Translations under genes and position numbers: made by a program
The notes under the pieces: generated by a model
Seen by the model: the letters and a program-made list of their open reading frames with translations, nothing else
Told to the model about the DNA's origin: nothing
Database searches by the model: none
DNA from: Amycolatopsis sp. cg9
GTDB taxonomy: Bacteria; Actinomycetota; Actinomycetes; Mycobacteriales; Pseudonocardiaceae
Reading direction: 5' to 3'
Assembly (NCBI RefSeq): GCF_041346945.1
Contig: NZ_CP166850.1
Span: 4,650,001-4,714,000, forward strand
Length of the DNA: 64,000 nt
Shown here: in pieces, positions 20,578 to 29,847 of the stretch
How positions within the stretch are numbered: position 1 is the first letter of the stretch
Layout: each line of letters opens with the position of its first letter

Positions 20578-21889
20578 GGTCGGAGGCCTCCGGGGAGAGC
20601 AGCATCAGGTCGCGCCTGACCCGGCCCGTCTGCGGTGCGTCTTCGCCCAGGTGGATCTTCTGCATCGTCAGCAGCTCCTTCATGAGAGCGGCGCTCTCCT
20701 CGGTCAGGCCGGTCAGGGCGAGATTGACGGCGAGGACGTGCTGGGCCCGCCAGCAGGCTGGGTCGAGGTGCCCCGAGATGCGGCGGAGGTCGGGCAAAAG
20801 TGCCCGGAGCAGTGTGATCGCTTCTTCCCGAAGCCCGGACTCACCCAGGTTCACCGCGAGCAGATGCCGTGACCGCAACGTGTCGGTGTGCTCGCTGCCG
20901 AGTTCGGCGGACTGCCGGGTGAGCAGGTTCCGCAGCTGTTCGACCGCTTCCGAGGGGTCACCGGCCTCCCCGATCGCGTGGGCGACGAGCTGCTCGCTAC
21001 GCCACACCTTCGGGTTCCGATCACCGAGAAGCGCCTGTTGACGGGCAAGAACCTTCTGCAAGTCCGGCAGCTGCTTCGCCCAGCTCTCCGCACGCCCGCG
21101 GCGGACGATCTCCTTGATCCGGGCGTCGAGGTCCGCTTCGCTCTCGGCCGAAATGGCGTGGTTGCGCGCGATCCGGAACCGGCCGGAGTTCTGGCTCCCC
21201 CGCTTCTGCGGCCGCGGAAGCCCGGCCGCTGTCATCGTGGTCGACAGGTACTGGAAGACGTCGTCGACCGTCAGATATTCGCCTGCGTCGGGAATCCCGT
21301 TCTTCAGCACCCTCAGCAGCCGGCCGGTGAACGCGGTGTGCGGCTCGCCGTCGAGCACCAGCGCGACCTGGTCGCGATGCGCGGACGTCATCAGGTAAGT
21401 GCCGTCGATGTCCAGCTGACCCACGACCGCGCCGACCGGATCCGCGAGCGTCTCGCCCATCGCCCGGCCCGAGTAGCAGGAATCCAGGATGACGACCTTC
21501 GTCCGCGCCGGGCTGTCCAGGATCTGGTCTCGCAAGGCGTCGTACGACAAGGACCCGAACGTGGGGTGCTCGAGGTCGCTGTCGGGCAGGCCCAGGTACA
21601 GCTCGTGCCGGCGGCCGATGATGCCATGCCCGACGAAGTAGACGACCAGCAGGCCCGTCGCACCCGCCATCGCCTCGCGGATCCGCCGCCCCAGCTGGGC
21701 GATATCCGGTTCGTCGAGCAGGACCGTGCAGTGCTCGGACCCGACGAGCCCGTGGTCCGGGTCGGTGAAAACGTCCCGCAAGTCGTTCAGGCACTGCTCG
21801 ACGACGGGAATGGGAGGCAAGCGCTCGTCGGTGTACTCGGAAGTGCCGAGGAGAACGACGCGCGATTCCTCCGGAACCGCGAGCGTCAT
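20570..21889 (-). CDS. Caspase-family protease with C-terminal TPR-like repeats
   Basis: A 439-residue predicted effector protease. Residues 8-240 are a caspase (peptidase C14) domain: RVVLLGTSEY at the start, catalytic His88 in YFVGHG and Cys138 in ILDSCYSGRAMG, both intact. Residues about 265-435 form helical repeats of about 42 residues (SEQLVAHAIGEAG, SRHLLAVNLGESG, AQHVLAVNLALTG) of the kinesin-light-chain/TPR kind, used for protein contact. It overlaps EACC1 upstream (ATGA) and the ClpC-like gene downstream. Such caspases occur with EACC1 in NTP-dependent biological conflict systems, where the protease is the toxic output. Target and trigger are unknown. Confidence 0.9.
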   Translation of the reverse strand: MTLAVPEESRVVLLGTSEYTDERLPPIPVVEQCLNDLRDVFTDPDHGLVGSEHCTVLLDEPDIAQLGRRIREAMAGATGLLVVYFVGHGIIGRRHELYLGLPDSDLEHPTFGSLSYDALRDQILDSPARTKVVILDSCYSGRAMGETLADPVGAVVGQLDIDGTYLMTSAHRDQVALVLDGEPHTAFTGRLLRVLKNGIPDAGEYLTVDDVFQYLSTTMTAAGLPRPQKRGSQNSGRFRIARNHAISAESEADLDARIKEIVRRGRAESWAKQLPDLQKVLARQQALLGDRNPKVWRSEQLVAHAIGEAGDPSEAVEQLRNLLTRQSAELGSEHTDTLRSRHLLAVNLGESGLREEAITLLRALLPDLRRISGHLDPACWRAQHVLAVNLALTGLTEESAALMKELLTMQKIHLGEDAPQTGRVRRDLMLLSPEASDHV

Positions 21890-22233
21890 GCCGATTCGCC
21901 CTCCCGGAACACGCGGTCGAGGATCGTTTCGATGTCGTCCGAGCCGACCCGCTCGGCGTCGATCTCCGCGACGCGGTCACCACGGCTCACCCGGAGGACT
22001 ACGTGCTTGCCCCGTGGCCGCTGAACCCAGGCCTTCAACGCGGAAGCGAGCACGGTCAGGGCGCCGCTGCTGCCGACCGAGATGACGACCGCGTCCACGA
22101 GCGTCCCGAGCTCTCCCGGCTTCGGCGCCGCGTAGCGCTTTTTCACCGCCGGCCTCAGCTCGGGGTCCCCGCGCAACCAATCGAGCAAAGACTCCTGCAG
22201 CGCTGGATCGTTCACGGAAACGGCGATGTCCAT
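21886..22233 (-). CDS. EACC1-type component of a caspase conflict system
   Basis: A 115-residue protein matching the pattern of effector-associated constant component 1: an N-terminal strand, LQESLLDWLRGDPELR, a Pro/Gly linker, then the hydrophobic VDAVVISVGSSGALTVLASALKAWV, a basic turn (QRPRGKHVVLRVSRGD) and a C-terminal AEIDAERVGSDDIETIL. EACC1 genes are small and sit directly before an effector, most often caspase or trypsin-like. The ATG at 22233 is the first sensible start; the longer frame adds a basic leader without a ribosome site. The stop overlaps the caspase ATG by 4 bases. Confidence 0.82.
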   Translation of the reverse strand: MDIAVSVNDPALQESLLDWLRGDPELRPAVKKRYAAPKPGELGTLVDAVVISVGSSGALTVLASALKAWVQRPRGKHVVLRVSRGDRVAEIDAERVGSDDIETILDRVFREGESA

Positions 22234-22330
22234 GCGAATGCTCGCCCACCCTCTCGGCCGGTGCAACGTGCCGGGGATGTCGCCGGGTCGTTCAATCTTG
22301 TTACGCGCGGTGCCGAGGCGCGAGCGAGGC

Positions 22331-22336
22331 TACCCT
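22331..22336 (+). promoter_or_regulatory. Leaderless -10 box before VOC gene
   Basis: TACCCT is followed by exactly 6 bases and the GTG at 22343, the typical actinobacterial leaderless arrangement (TANNNT, 6-7 bases, start codon). No clear -35 is visible. It also marks the divergent promoter zone with the EACC1 operon. Confidence 0.45.
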
Positions 22337-22342
22337 TCCCCC

Positions 22343-22780
22343 GTGACGGTGCGCTGGAGCCTGACGATCGACTGCGCGGAACCCCGCGAGCTGGCGAAGT
22401 TCTGGGCGGTGGCCCTCGGCTACATCGAGCGCCCGCCCCCACCGGGGTTCGCGAGCTGGGAAGCGTGGTTCGAGCAGCAGGGCGTACCCGAGCCGGAATG
22501 GGACGACGGCGCGTACCTCAGCGACCCCGAGGGCGTCCTGCCGAGCATGAGCTTCCTCAAGGTCCCCGAGGGCAAGATCGCGAAGAACCGCCTCCACCTG
22601 GACGTCCAGGCCGGCGGCGGCCGCGAGGTGCCCTGGGAGACGCGCTGGGAACGGGTCGTCGAAGCGATCGCCCGCCTCACCGCGGCGGGCGCGACGGTGC
22701 TGCAGGAGCACACCCTGGACGGCCGCCCCGACCACTTCGTGCTGGCGGACCCCGAAGGCAACGAGTTCTGCGTGCTCTGA
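22343..22780 (+). CDS. VOC-fold (glyoxalase-like) protein
   Basis: A 145-residue vicinal oxygen chelate protein: TIDCAEPRELAKFWAVALGY at the N-terminus, NRLHLDVQAGGGRE in the middle and FVLADPEGNEFCVL at the end, the order of a glyoxalase-like (Glyoxalase_6) domain. Metal ligands may be the His of LHLDV and the terminal Glu. Substrate unknown. GTG 22343 sits 6 bases after a -10-like TACCCT, so translation is probably leaderless. The PPOX gene follows by 9 bases. Confidence 0.85.
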   Translation: MTVRWSLTIDCAEPRELAKFWAVALGYIERPPPPGFASWEAWFEQQGVPEPEWDDGAYLSDPEGVLPSMSFLKVPEGKIAKNRLHLDVQAGGGREVPWETRWERVVEAIARLTAAGATVLQEHTLDGRPDHFVLADPEGNEFCVL

Positions 22781-22789
22781 GGAGCTGAC

Positions 22790-23209
22790 ATGGCGTTCAC
22801 CGCCGAAGAGATCACCTACCTGCGTTCCCAGCCGCTCGCCCGCGTCGCCACGCTCGGCGCGGGGGAGCAGCCGGACCTCGTCCCGCTCGCCTTCGAGTTC
22901 GACGGCGAGTTCTTCTGGGTCGGCGGCGTCGGCGCGGCCGTGCTGGCGACCCGCAAGTTCCGCAACGTCGCCGCCGGCCGCCGGAAGGTGGCCCTGCTGG
23001 TGGACGACCTGGTGTCGCTGCAGCCGTTCGTCGCCCGTGCCATCCGCGTGTACGGCGAAGCGGACGAACCCGTCGAGCGCACCGGGCTGGTCGGGCCGGG
23101 TCACTACACGCGCATCACCCCGCGCGTCTCGTGGAGCTGGAACATGGCCGGCGAGCCCGCGGGCGAGACCTGGTACGAGCCGAGGCGGGCCGTCCACCGC
23201 CGGGGATGA
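22790..23209 (+). CDS. PPOX-class flavin/F420-type oxidoreductase
   Basis: A 139-residue split-barrel protein of the pyridoxamine-5'-phosphate oxidase-like class: FTAEEITYLRSQPLARVATLG at the start, DLVPLAFEFDGEFFWVGG, and RKFRNVAAGRRKVALLVDD, close to the actinobacterial group with MSMEG_5819-like members. ATG 22790 has a GGAG site 6 bases upstream. It forms a two-gene unit with the VOC gene. These proteins bind FMN, FAD or F420; the cofactor cannot be settled here. Confidence 0.85.
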   Translation: MAFTAEEITYLRSQPLARVATLGAGEQPDLVPLAFEFDGEFFWVGGVGAAVLATRKFRNVAAGRRKVALLVDDLVSLQPFVARAIRVYGEADEPVERTGLVGPGHYTRITPRVSWSWNMAGEPAGETWYEPRRAVHRRG

Positions 23210-23228
23210 CCCAGATCACGCCCATTCC

Positions 23229-23255
23229 GGTCACATCGCCCGCCGCCGCGGGGTC
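23229..23255 (+). promoter_or_regulatory. Possible ECF-type promoter
   Basis: GGTCACA (23229-23235), 16 bases, GGTC (23252-23255) is close to the TGTCACA-N16-CGTC promoter that I recall for ECF41 sigma factors. It lies 32 bases before the start of an ECF sigma gene, as autoregulation would need. Two positions differ from the remembered consensus. Confidence 0.35.
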
Positions 23256-23286
23256 TACTCCTATGACCCCGGGCGAGAGGAACAGA

Positions 23287-24144
23287 GTGGACGCGCTGAC
23301 CGAGCGGTTCGAGCAGGAGCGGCCGCGGTTGCGCGCGGTCGCCTACCGGATGCTGGGTTCGGCCGCCGAAGCCGACGACGCCCTCCAGGAAGCCTGGCTG
23401 CGGTTCCACCGCACCGGCGCCGCCGAGATCGACAACGTCCCCGCGTGGCTGACCACCGTGGTCGCGCGCGTGTGCCTCTCGGCGCTGCGGGCGCGCCGCA
23501 CCCACCCCGAGGAGACCCTCGACGGGCAGCCCGAGCCCGACGACGAGCGCCGCGATCCCGCGCAGGAGGCCGAGCTGGCCGACGAGGTCGGGCTGGCGCT
23601 GCTGGTCGTGCTCGACGCGCTGGCCCCGGCCGAGCGGGTCGCGTTCGTGCTGCACGACATGTTCGCGGTGCCGTTCGACGAGATCGCGCCGATGCTCGGC
23701 AAGACGCCGGCCGCGACCCGGCAGCTCGCGAGCCGCGCCCGCCGCCGCGTCAAGGGCGGGTCGGTGGCGGACGCGGACGTGCCCCGGCGGCGCAAGGTCG
23801 TCGAAGCGTTCCTGGCGGCCTCCCGCGGCGGCGACTTCGAGGCGCTGCTCGCCCTCCTCGCCCCGGACGTCGTCCTGCACGCGGACCCGTTCGTCGGCCC
23901 GAGCCCGGCGCCGATCGTGCTGCGCGGTGTCGAGAGCGTCCGCCGCGGCGCGATCCTGGCGTCCGAACGCGCCCGCGCGAGCGAACTGGCCCTCGTCGAC
24001 GGCGCGCCCGGCCTGCTCATGGTCCGCGAGGGACGGCTCGCGGTCGTCCTCGCGTTCCGCGTCGAGGACGACCGGATCGCGGGCATCGAGGTCATCGCCG
24101 ACCCCGACCGGCTGGCGAAGCTCGAGCTGGCCGTCATCGACTGA
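23287..24144 (+). CDS. ECF sigma factor with SnoaL-like C-terminal domain (SigJ-like)
   Basis: A 285-residue extracytoplasmic-function sigma factor. Region 2 includes RLRAVAYRMLGSAAEADDALQEAWLR, region 4 FVLHDMFAVPFDEIAPMLGKT and ATRQLASRARRRV, and residues about 175-285 form a fused SnoaL-like domain (VVEAFLAASRGGDFEALLALLAPDVVLHAD) that replaces an anti-sigma factor in this class. GTG 23287 has an AGAGG site 6 bases upstream. It converges on the FhuF-like gene with an 11-base overlap. No WLPEP linker is obvious, so assignment to ECF41 or ECF56 is uncertain. Confidence 0.88.
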   Translation: MDALTERFEQERPRLRAVAYRMLGSAAEADDALQEAWLRFHRTGAAEIDNVPAWLTTVVARVCLSALRARRTHPEETLDGQPEPDDERRDPAQEAELADEVGLALLVVLDALAPAERVAFVLHDMFAVPFDEIAPMLGKTPAATRQLASRARRRVKGGSVADADVPRRRKVVEAFLAASRGGDFEALLALLAPDVVLHADPFVGPSPAPIVLRGVESVRRGAILASERARASELALVDGAPGLLMVREGRLAVVLAFRVEDDRIAGIEVIADPDRLAKLELAVID

Positions 24145-24763
24145 GCGCGGCGCGAAGCCGGGCGTCGCGCTCGGCGGGCGTCTGACGCGGGCAGCTCACG
24201 CACTTGGGGTTGCCCACCTCGTAGATCAGGCAGCACGACGCCCGCCGCACGGCCGGGGTGCGCCCGACGTGCACGAACCGCGGCTTCGGCAGGCCGAGGC
24301 CGATCGCGGCCACCAGCGGCTCGGCCAGGGCGAGCGCCCGCGAGGGATCGGGCGTCCAGAGCAGCCGGTTGCCGATCGAGTCGGTCGCGATGGCGCCCAG
24401 CGCCCGCTCCCGGGCCCCGCTGACGGCGGCGATGGTGCCGATCGCGGTGCCGAGGGCGACCTTGAGCGCCGCCCCCAGCTCGGGCAGCCCGCCGTCGAGC
24501 GCGCGGGTGGACCGGGCGCCGAGGAACCGGCCGTCGGCGACGAGGTCCAGCTCCACGGCGTCCAGGGACGGATCGACGAGGCGACCGGCGACCAGGCCCT
24601 CGACCGCCGGCGCCACCAGCACCGACGAGAGCGAGTACCACCAGATCGTGCCCAGCACCTCCGGCCGCGCGCACCCGTACAGCTTCGCGGCGCCGCCGAT
24701 GCGGGCCCGGACCCACTCCGCGTCCGCGAGCCGGGTCGCGGGGGCGGTCCAGTCGGGCTTCAC
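24134..24763 (-). CDS. FhuF-like (2Fe-2S) ferric siderophore reductase
   Basis: A 209-residue protein ending in RRASCCLIYEVGNPKCVSCPR, the C-C-x10-C-x2-C cluster site of FhuF-type siderophore-iron reductases. The rest is the helical FhuF body (WWYSLSSVLVAPAVEGLVAGR). It releases iron from siderophores in the cytoplasm by reduction. The GTG start is 18 bases after the rRNA methyltransferase stop with a GGAAGGG stretch upstream. No siderophore gene is nearby. Confidence 0.85.
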   Translation of the reverse strand: MKPDWTAPATRLADAEWVRARIGGAAKLYGCARPEVLGTIWWYSLSSVLVAPAVEGLVAGRLVDPSLDAVELDLVADGRFLGARSTRALDGGLPELGAALKVALGTAIGTIAAVSGARERALGAIATDSIGNRLLWTPDPSRALALAEPLVAAIGLGLPKPRFVHVGRTPAVRRASCCLIYEVGNPKCVSCPRQTPAERDARLRAALSR

Positions 24764-24781
24764 CCCTTCACCCTTCCAGAC

Positions 24782-25630
24782 TCACAGCCGCCGGTACGTC
24801 GAGACCGTGAACGACACCGTCACCACCTGCGGCTCGCTCAGCGCCGCCAGCCGCGCCCGACGGTCGCCCCGGTCCAGGTGGAACGCCGCCGGCCCCATCC
24901 CGACCACCTGGCGCACCTGCTCCGGGGACAGCTCGATCTCCTGGCGGACCGCCGTGCGGCCCGTCCGGGCGAAGTACTCGCCGAGGGCGCCGTCCAGGCG
25001 TTCGTCCTTGCGCTCGTCCACGGCCAGCACCAGGTCGCCCAGCTCGCGCAGGTGGTCCGGGGCCGGGGCCGCCACGACCAGCAGGCCGCCGGGGCGCAGG
25101 ACGCGGTGGAACTCCGGCCCGTTGCGCGGCGCGAAGACGTTCAGCACGACCGACGCCACCTCGTCGCCGACCGGCCACGGCTCCCACAGGTTCCACACCG
25201 CCGCGCCCAGCCGCGCGTGGGCGCGGGCAGCGCGCTTCAAGGCCACCGCCGAGACGTCCAGCGCGAGGCCGGACGCGCCGGACGCGTCCAGCACCCGCGC
25301 CAGGTAGTAGCCGGTGCCCGCGCCCGCGTCGATGACGAGGTCGCCGGCCTCGGCGCACACCCGCGCCAGCTCGTCGGCGAGTCCGCGGTAGGCACCCGAC
25401 GCGAGGAAGTCCGCGCGCGCCGCGACCATCTCCGCGGTGTCCGCCGTCCCCGCTGGGATTCGCGCGTGCAACAAGTTCACGTAACCCTGTCGCGCTAGAT
25501 CGAAAGAGTGGCGGTTCCCGCAACGCAGTGTGCGATCGGCTAGCCCGATCGGGTCACCGCACACCGAACACCGCAATGCCTCCACCACCTGGGGTGGCAG
25601 TGGGTCATTCCCGTGGCCGCTCGCGCTCAT
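24782..25630 (-). CDS. RlmA/TlrB-type 23S rRNA (guanine-N1) methyltransferase
   Basis: A 282-residue SAM methyltransferase with the RlmA N-terminal zinc finger (CSVCGDPIG then CGNRHSFDLARQGYVNLL) and the SAM motif LVIDAGAGTGYYLA near residue 92. RlmA enzymes methylate G745 or G748 in 23S rRNA; the TlrB branch gives resistance to some macrolides in producers. Which base is modified cannot be told here. The ATG at 25630 gives the usual start; no ribosome site is seen. It is divergent from amt across a regulatory gap. Confidence 0.85.
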   Translation of the reverse strand: MSASGHGNDPLPPQVVEALRCSVCGDPIGLADRTLRCGNRHSFDLARQGYVNLLHARIPAGTADTAEMVAARADFLASGAYRGLADELARVCAEAGDLVIDAGAGTGYYLARVLDASGASGLALDVSAVALKRAARAHARLGAAVWNLWEPWPVGDEVASVVLNVFAPRNGPEFHRVLRPGGLLVVAAPAPDHLRELGDLVLAVDERKDERLDGALGEYFARTGRTAVRQEIELSPEQVRQVVGMGPAAFHLDRGDRRARLAALSEPQVVTVSFTVSTYRRL

Positions 25631-25715
25631 GGGGCTATTCGACCACGGCGTAAAGCAACCGGACACTTCAGCACAGGTCTCCGGAAACCTGCCCGTAACA
25701 ACCCGGCGCGGACAG

Positions 25716-25753
25716 TTCACGCGGGTGAAACCTCACGCGCCGCCCCGTGAAAC
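25716..25753 (+). promoter_or_regulatory. GlnR-type box upstream of amt
   Basis: TTCAC-N6-GAAAC-N6-CGCCG-N6-GAAAC: four 5-base elements at 25716, 25727, 25738 and 25749, each 11 bp apart, with both GAAAC half-sites perfect and the second a-site weak. The known GlnR consensus is gTnAc-n6-GaAAc-n6 in tandem. It ends 50 bases before the amt start. In this phylum GlnR activates amt-glnK-glnD under nitrogen limitation. Confidence 0.65.
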
Positions 25754-25803
25754 ACCGCGCGCCAAAACTGCCAACGCACGAACCCAGGGCACGGGAGGAC
25801 GAT

Positions 25804-27521
<1,718 letters not shown>

Positions 27522-27531
27522 GGCGACGGGG

Positions 27532-29847
27532 ATGGCCGACGGGGGCGAACTGGTCAAGGCCACCGAGCGCTTGCTCGAGGGCAGGCACGGGAGGCTGGGG
27601 GCGTCCGCACTGCGGGCGGCCCTGGTCGACCTCTACGAGTTCTGGCTGGGCAGGGGAGCCTCGGCGGCCGGCGTCGACACCGCGGAACCGGGTGTCGCGC
27701 TGGTCGCCGTGGGCGGGCTCGGCCGCCGGGAGCTGGTGCCGTTCTCCGATCTCGACCTGCTGCTGGTGCACAACGGCAACAGCGGCGTCGGCGAGATCGC
27801 GGACGCGCTCTGGTATCCCTTGTGGGACGCGAAAGTCGGGCTCGACCACTCGGTCCGCACGCCCGGCGAAGCGCTGAAGGTCGCTTCGGAGGACCTTCGC
27901 GTGGCCATGGGCCTGCTGGACGCACGGCACCTCGCGGGCGACGCCGAGCTGAGCGGGCGGCTGCTTTCGGCGGCGCGCGAGCAGTGGCGCCGCACCGCGC
28001 GCAAGCAGCTCCCGGACATGACGGCGTCGGTCCGGCAGCGCTGGACCCGCAGCGGCGAGATCGCGCAGTCCGCCGAACCCGACCTGAAGCACGGGCGGGG
28101 CGGGCTGCGGGACTTCGCCGTCCTGGAAGCCCTCGCCGCGGCGCAGCTGACGGCGCGTCCGGGCGAAGAACTCCTGGAGGCCAAGGAACTCCTGCTCGAC
28201 GTCCGCACCGAGCTGCGGCGGGAGATCCGGCGCGAACGGGACGTGCTGGCCGCGCCGGAGGCCGAGCTGGTCGCCGCCGAACTCGGCTTCGGCGACCGGT
28301 TCACGCTGGCGCGCAAGCTGTCCGGCGCGGGCCGCACCATCGCGTACGCGCTGGACGTGGCTCTGCGGTCCACTGTGGACCCGCCGAAGACGCGGTTCGG
28401 GCGCCGTCCTTCGCGGACGCCGCTCGCGGAAAACGTGGTGCTGCACGGGAACGAGGTCGCGCTGGCCCGCGACGCCGTCCCGGCGAAGGACCCGGCGCTG
28501 CTGCTGCGGGTCGCCGCGGCGTCGGCGCGCACCGGGAAGCCGATCGCGCTCGGCACGCTCAAGGCACTGGCGGAAACGGCGCCGGAACTGCGCGCGCCGT
28601 GGCCGTCGGAGGCGCTGAACGCGCTGGTCGAACTGCTGGGCGCGGGGGAGGGCCTGGTCGACGCGGTCGAGTCGCTCGACCGGACCGGCCTGTGGTCCCG
28701 GCTGTTCCCCGAGTGGGGCGCGGTCCGCGACCTGCCGCCGCGCTCGCCGGTGCACCAGTGGACGGTCGACCGCCACCTGGTGCGCACCTGCGTCGAGGCG
28801 GCCAAGCTGACCACCACGGTGCCGCGGCCGGACCTGCTGCTGATCGGCGCGCTGCTGCACGACATCGGCAAGGGCCGCGACGCCGACCACTCGGAACTGG
28901 GCGCGAAGATCTCCGCCCAGGTCGCGACCCGGCTCGGCCTCACCCCGGCCGATGTCGCGACGGTGTCGGCGATGGTCCGCCACCACCTCCTGCTGCCGCA
29001 CACGGCGACCCGGCGCGACATCAGCGAGCCGGCCACCGTGGCGCGGGTGGTGAAGACGCTGGACAGCGACCTGGTGCTGGTCGAGCTCCTGCACGCGCTG
29101 ACCCAGGCCGATTCGCTGGCCACCGGTCCGGGCGTCTGGACGGACTGGAAGGCTCGCCTGCTCGCCGAACTGGTCTCCGGCTGCGAAGAAGTGCTGCGCG
29201 GCAAGGGGTTCACCGCCCCGGAGCCGATGGACGCCGAACAACGCGAGCTCGTCGCGGCGGCGGTGGCCTCGGGAACCGGCGAGATCCGGATCAGCTCCCA
29301 CGGCAAGGTCGTGACGGTCCTGCTGGCGGTCCCGGCCCGCGCGGAGCTGCTGGCCCCGGCGGCGGGCGTGCTGGCGCTGAATTCACTGGAGGTTCACTCG
29401 GCGGTCCTGCGCGGCCACGACGGCGGCCGCGCGGGCGTGTTCACGGCGTCCCCGAAGTTCGGCTCCCTGCCGGACGCGACGCTGCTGCGCGAGCAGTTCG
29501 CCAGGGCGGTCGCGGGCACACTGCCCCTGACCCAGCGCCTGGCGGCGAAGGAACGCGACTACGGCTCCCCGGCGGCGGCGTCGGTGGCCCCGAAGGTCCT
29601 GTGGTTCGACGACGAGACGACGGGCCCGGACACGGTGGTCCTGGAACTGCGCGCGGCCGACCGCATCGGCTTGCTGTTCCGGGTGGCGGGCGCGTTGCGG
29701 AGGTGCGACGCGGAGGTCCGCTGGGCCAAGGCATCGACCCTGGGCGGCGCGGTGGTCGACTCGTTCGCGGTCACCCCCCGCAGCGGCCGCATCGAACCGG
29801 GCTGGCGCCGAGAGGTGGAGCAAGCCGTCCTGGCGGCGGCTTCCTAA
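27532..29847 (+). CDS. glnD: PII nucleotidyltransferase GlnD
   Basis: A 771-residue bifunctional enzyme that modifies and demodifies GlnK. Domains in order: nucleotidyltransferase (GGLGRRELVPFSDLDLLLVH, near residue 62), the GlnD helical region with DLKHGRGGLRD, an HD hydrolase domain (LLIGALLHDIGKGRDADHSE near 440), and two C-terminal ACT domains, the last with RIGLLFRVAGAL. Streptomyces homologues adenylylate PII. Its stop overlaps the convergent diguanylate cyclase gene by 4 bases. In many actinobacteria ffh follows; here about 7 kb of other genes intervene. Confidence 0.95.
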   Translation: MADGGELVKATERLLEGRHGRLGASALRAALVDLYEFWLGRGASAAGVDTAEPGVALVAVGGLGRRELVPFSDLDLLLVHNGNSGVGEIADALWYPLWDAKVGLDHSVRTPGEALKVASEDLRVAMGLLDARHLAGDAELSGRLLSAAREQWRRTARKQLPDMTASVRQRWTRSGEIAQSAEPDLKHGRGGLRDFAVLEALAAAQLTARPGEELLEAKELLLDVRTELRREIRRERDVLAAPEAELVAAELGFGDRFTLARKLSGAGRTIAYALDVALRSTVDPPKTRFGRRPSRTPLAENVVLHGNEVALARDAVPAKDPALLLRVAAASARTGKPIALGTLKALAETAPELRAPWPSEALNALVELLGAGEGLVDAVESLDRTGLWSRLFPEWGAVRDLPPRSPVHQWTVDRHLVRTCVEAAKLTTTVPRPDLLLIGALLHDIGKGRDADHSELGAKISAQVATRLGLTPADVATVSAMVRHHLLLPHTATRRDISEPATVARVVKTLDSDLVLVELLHALTQADSLATGPGVWTDWKARLLAELVSGCEEVLRGKGFTAPEPMDAEQRELVAAAVASGTGEIRISSHGKVVTVLLAVPARAELLAPAAGVLALNSLEVHSAVLRGHDGGRAGVFTASPKFGSLPDATLLREQFARAVAGTLPLTQRLAAKERDYGSPAAASVAPKVLWFDDETTGPDTVVLELRAADRIGLLFRVAGALRRCDAEVRWAKASTLGGAVVDSFAVTPRSGRIEPGWRREVEQAVLAAAS

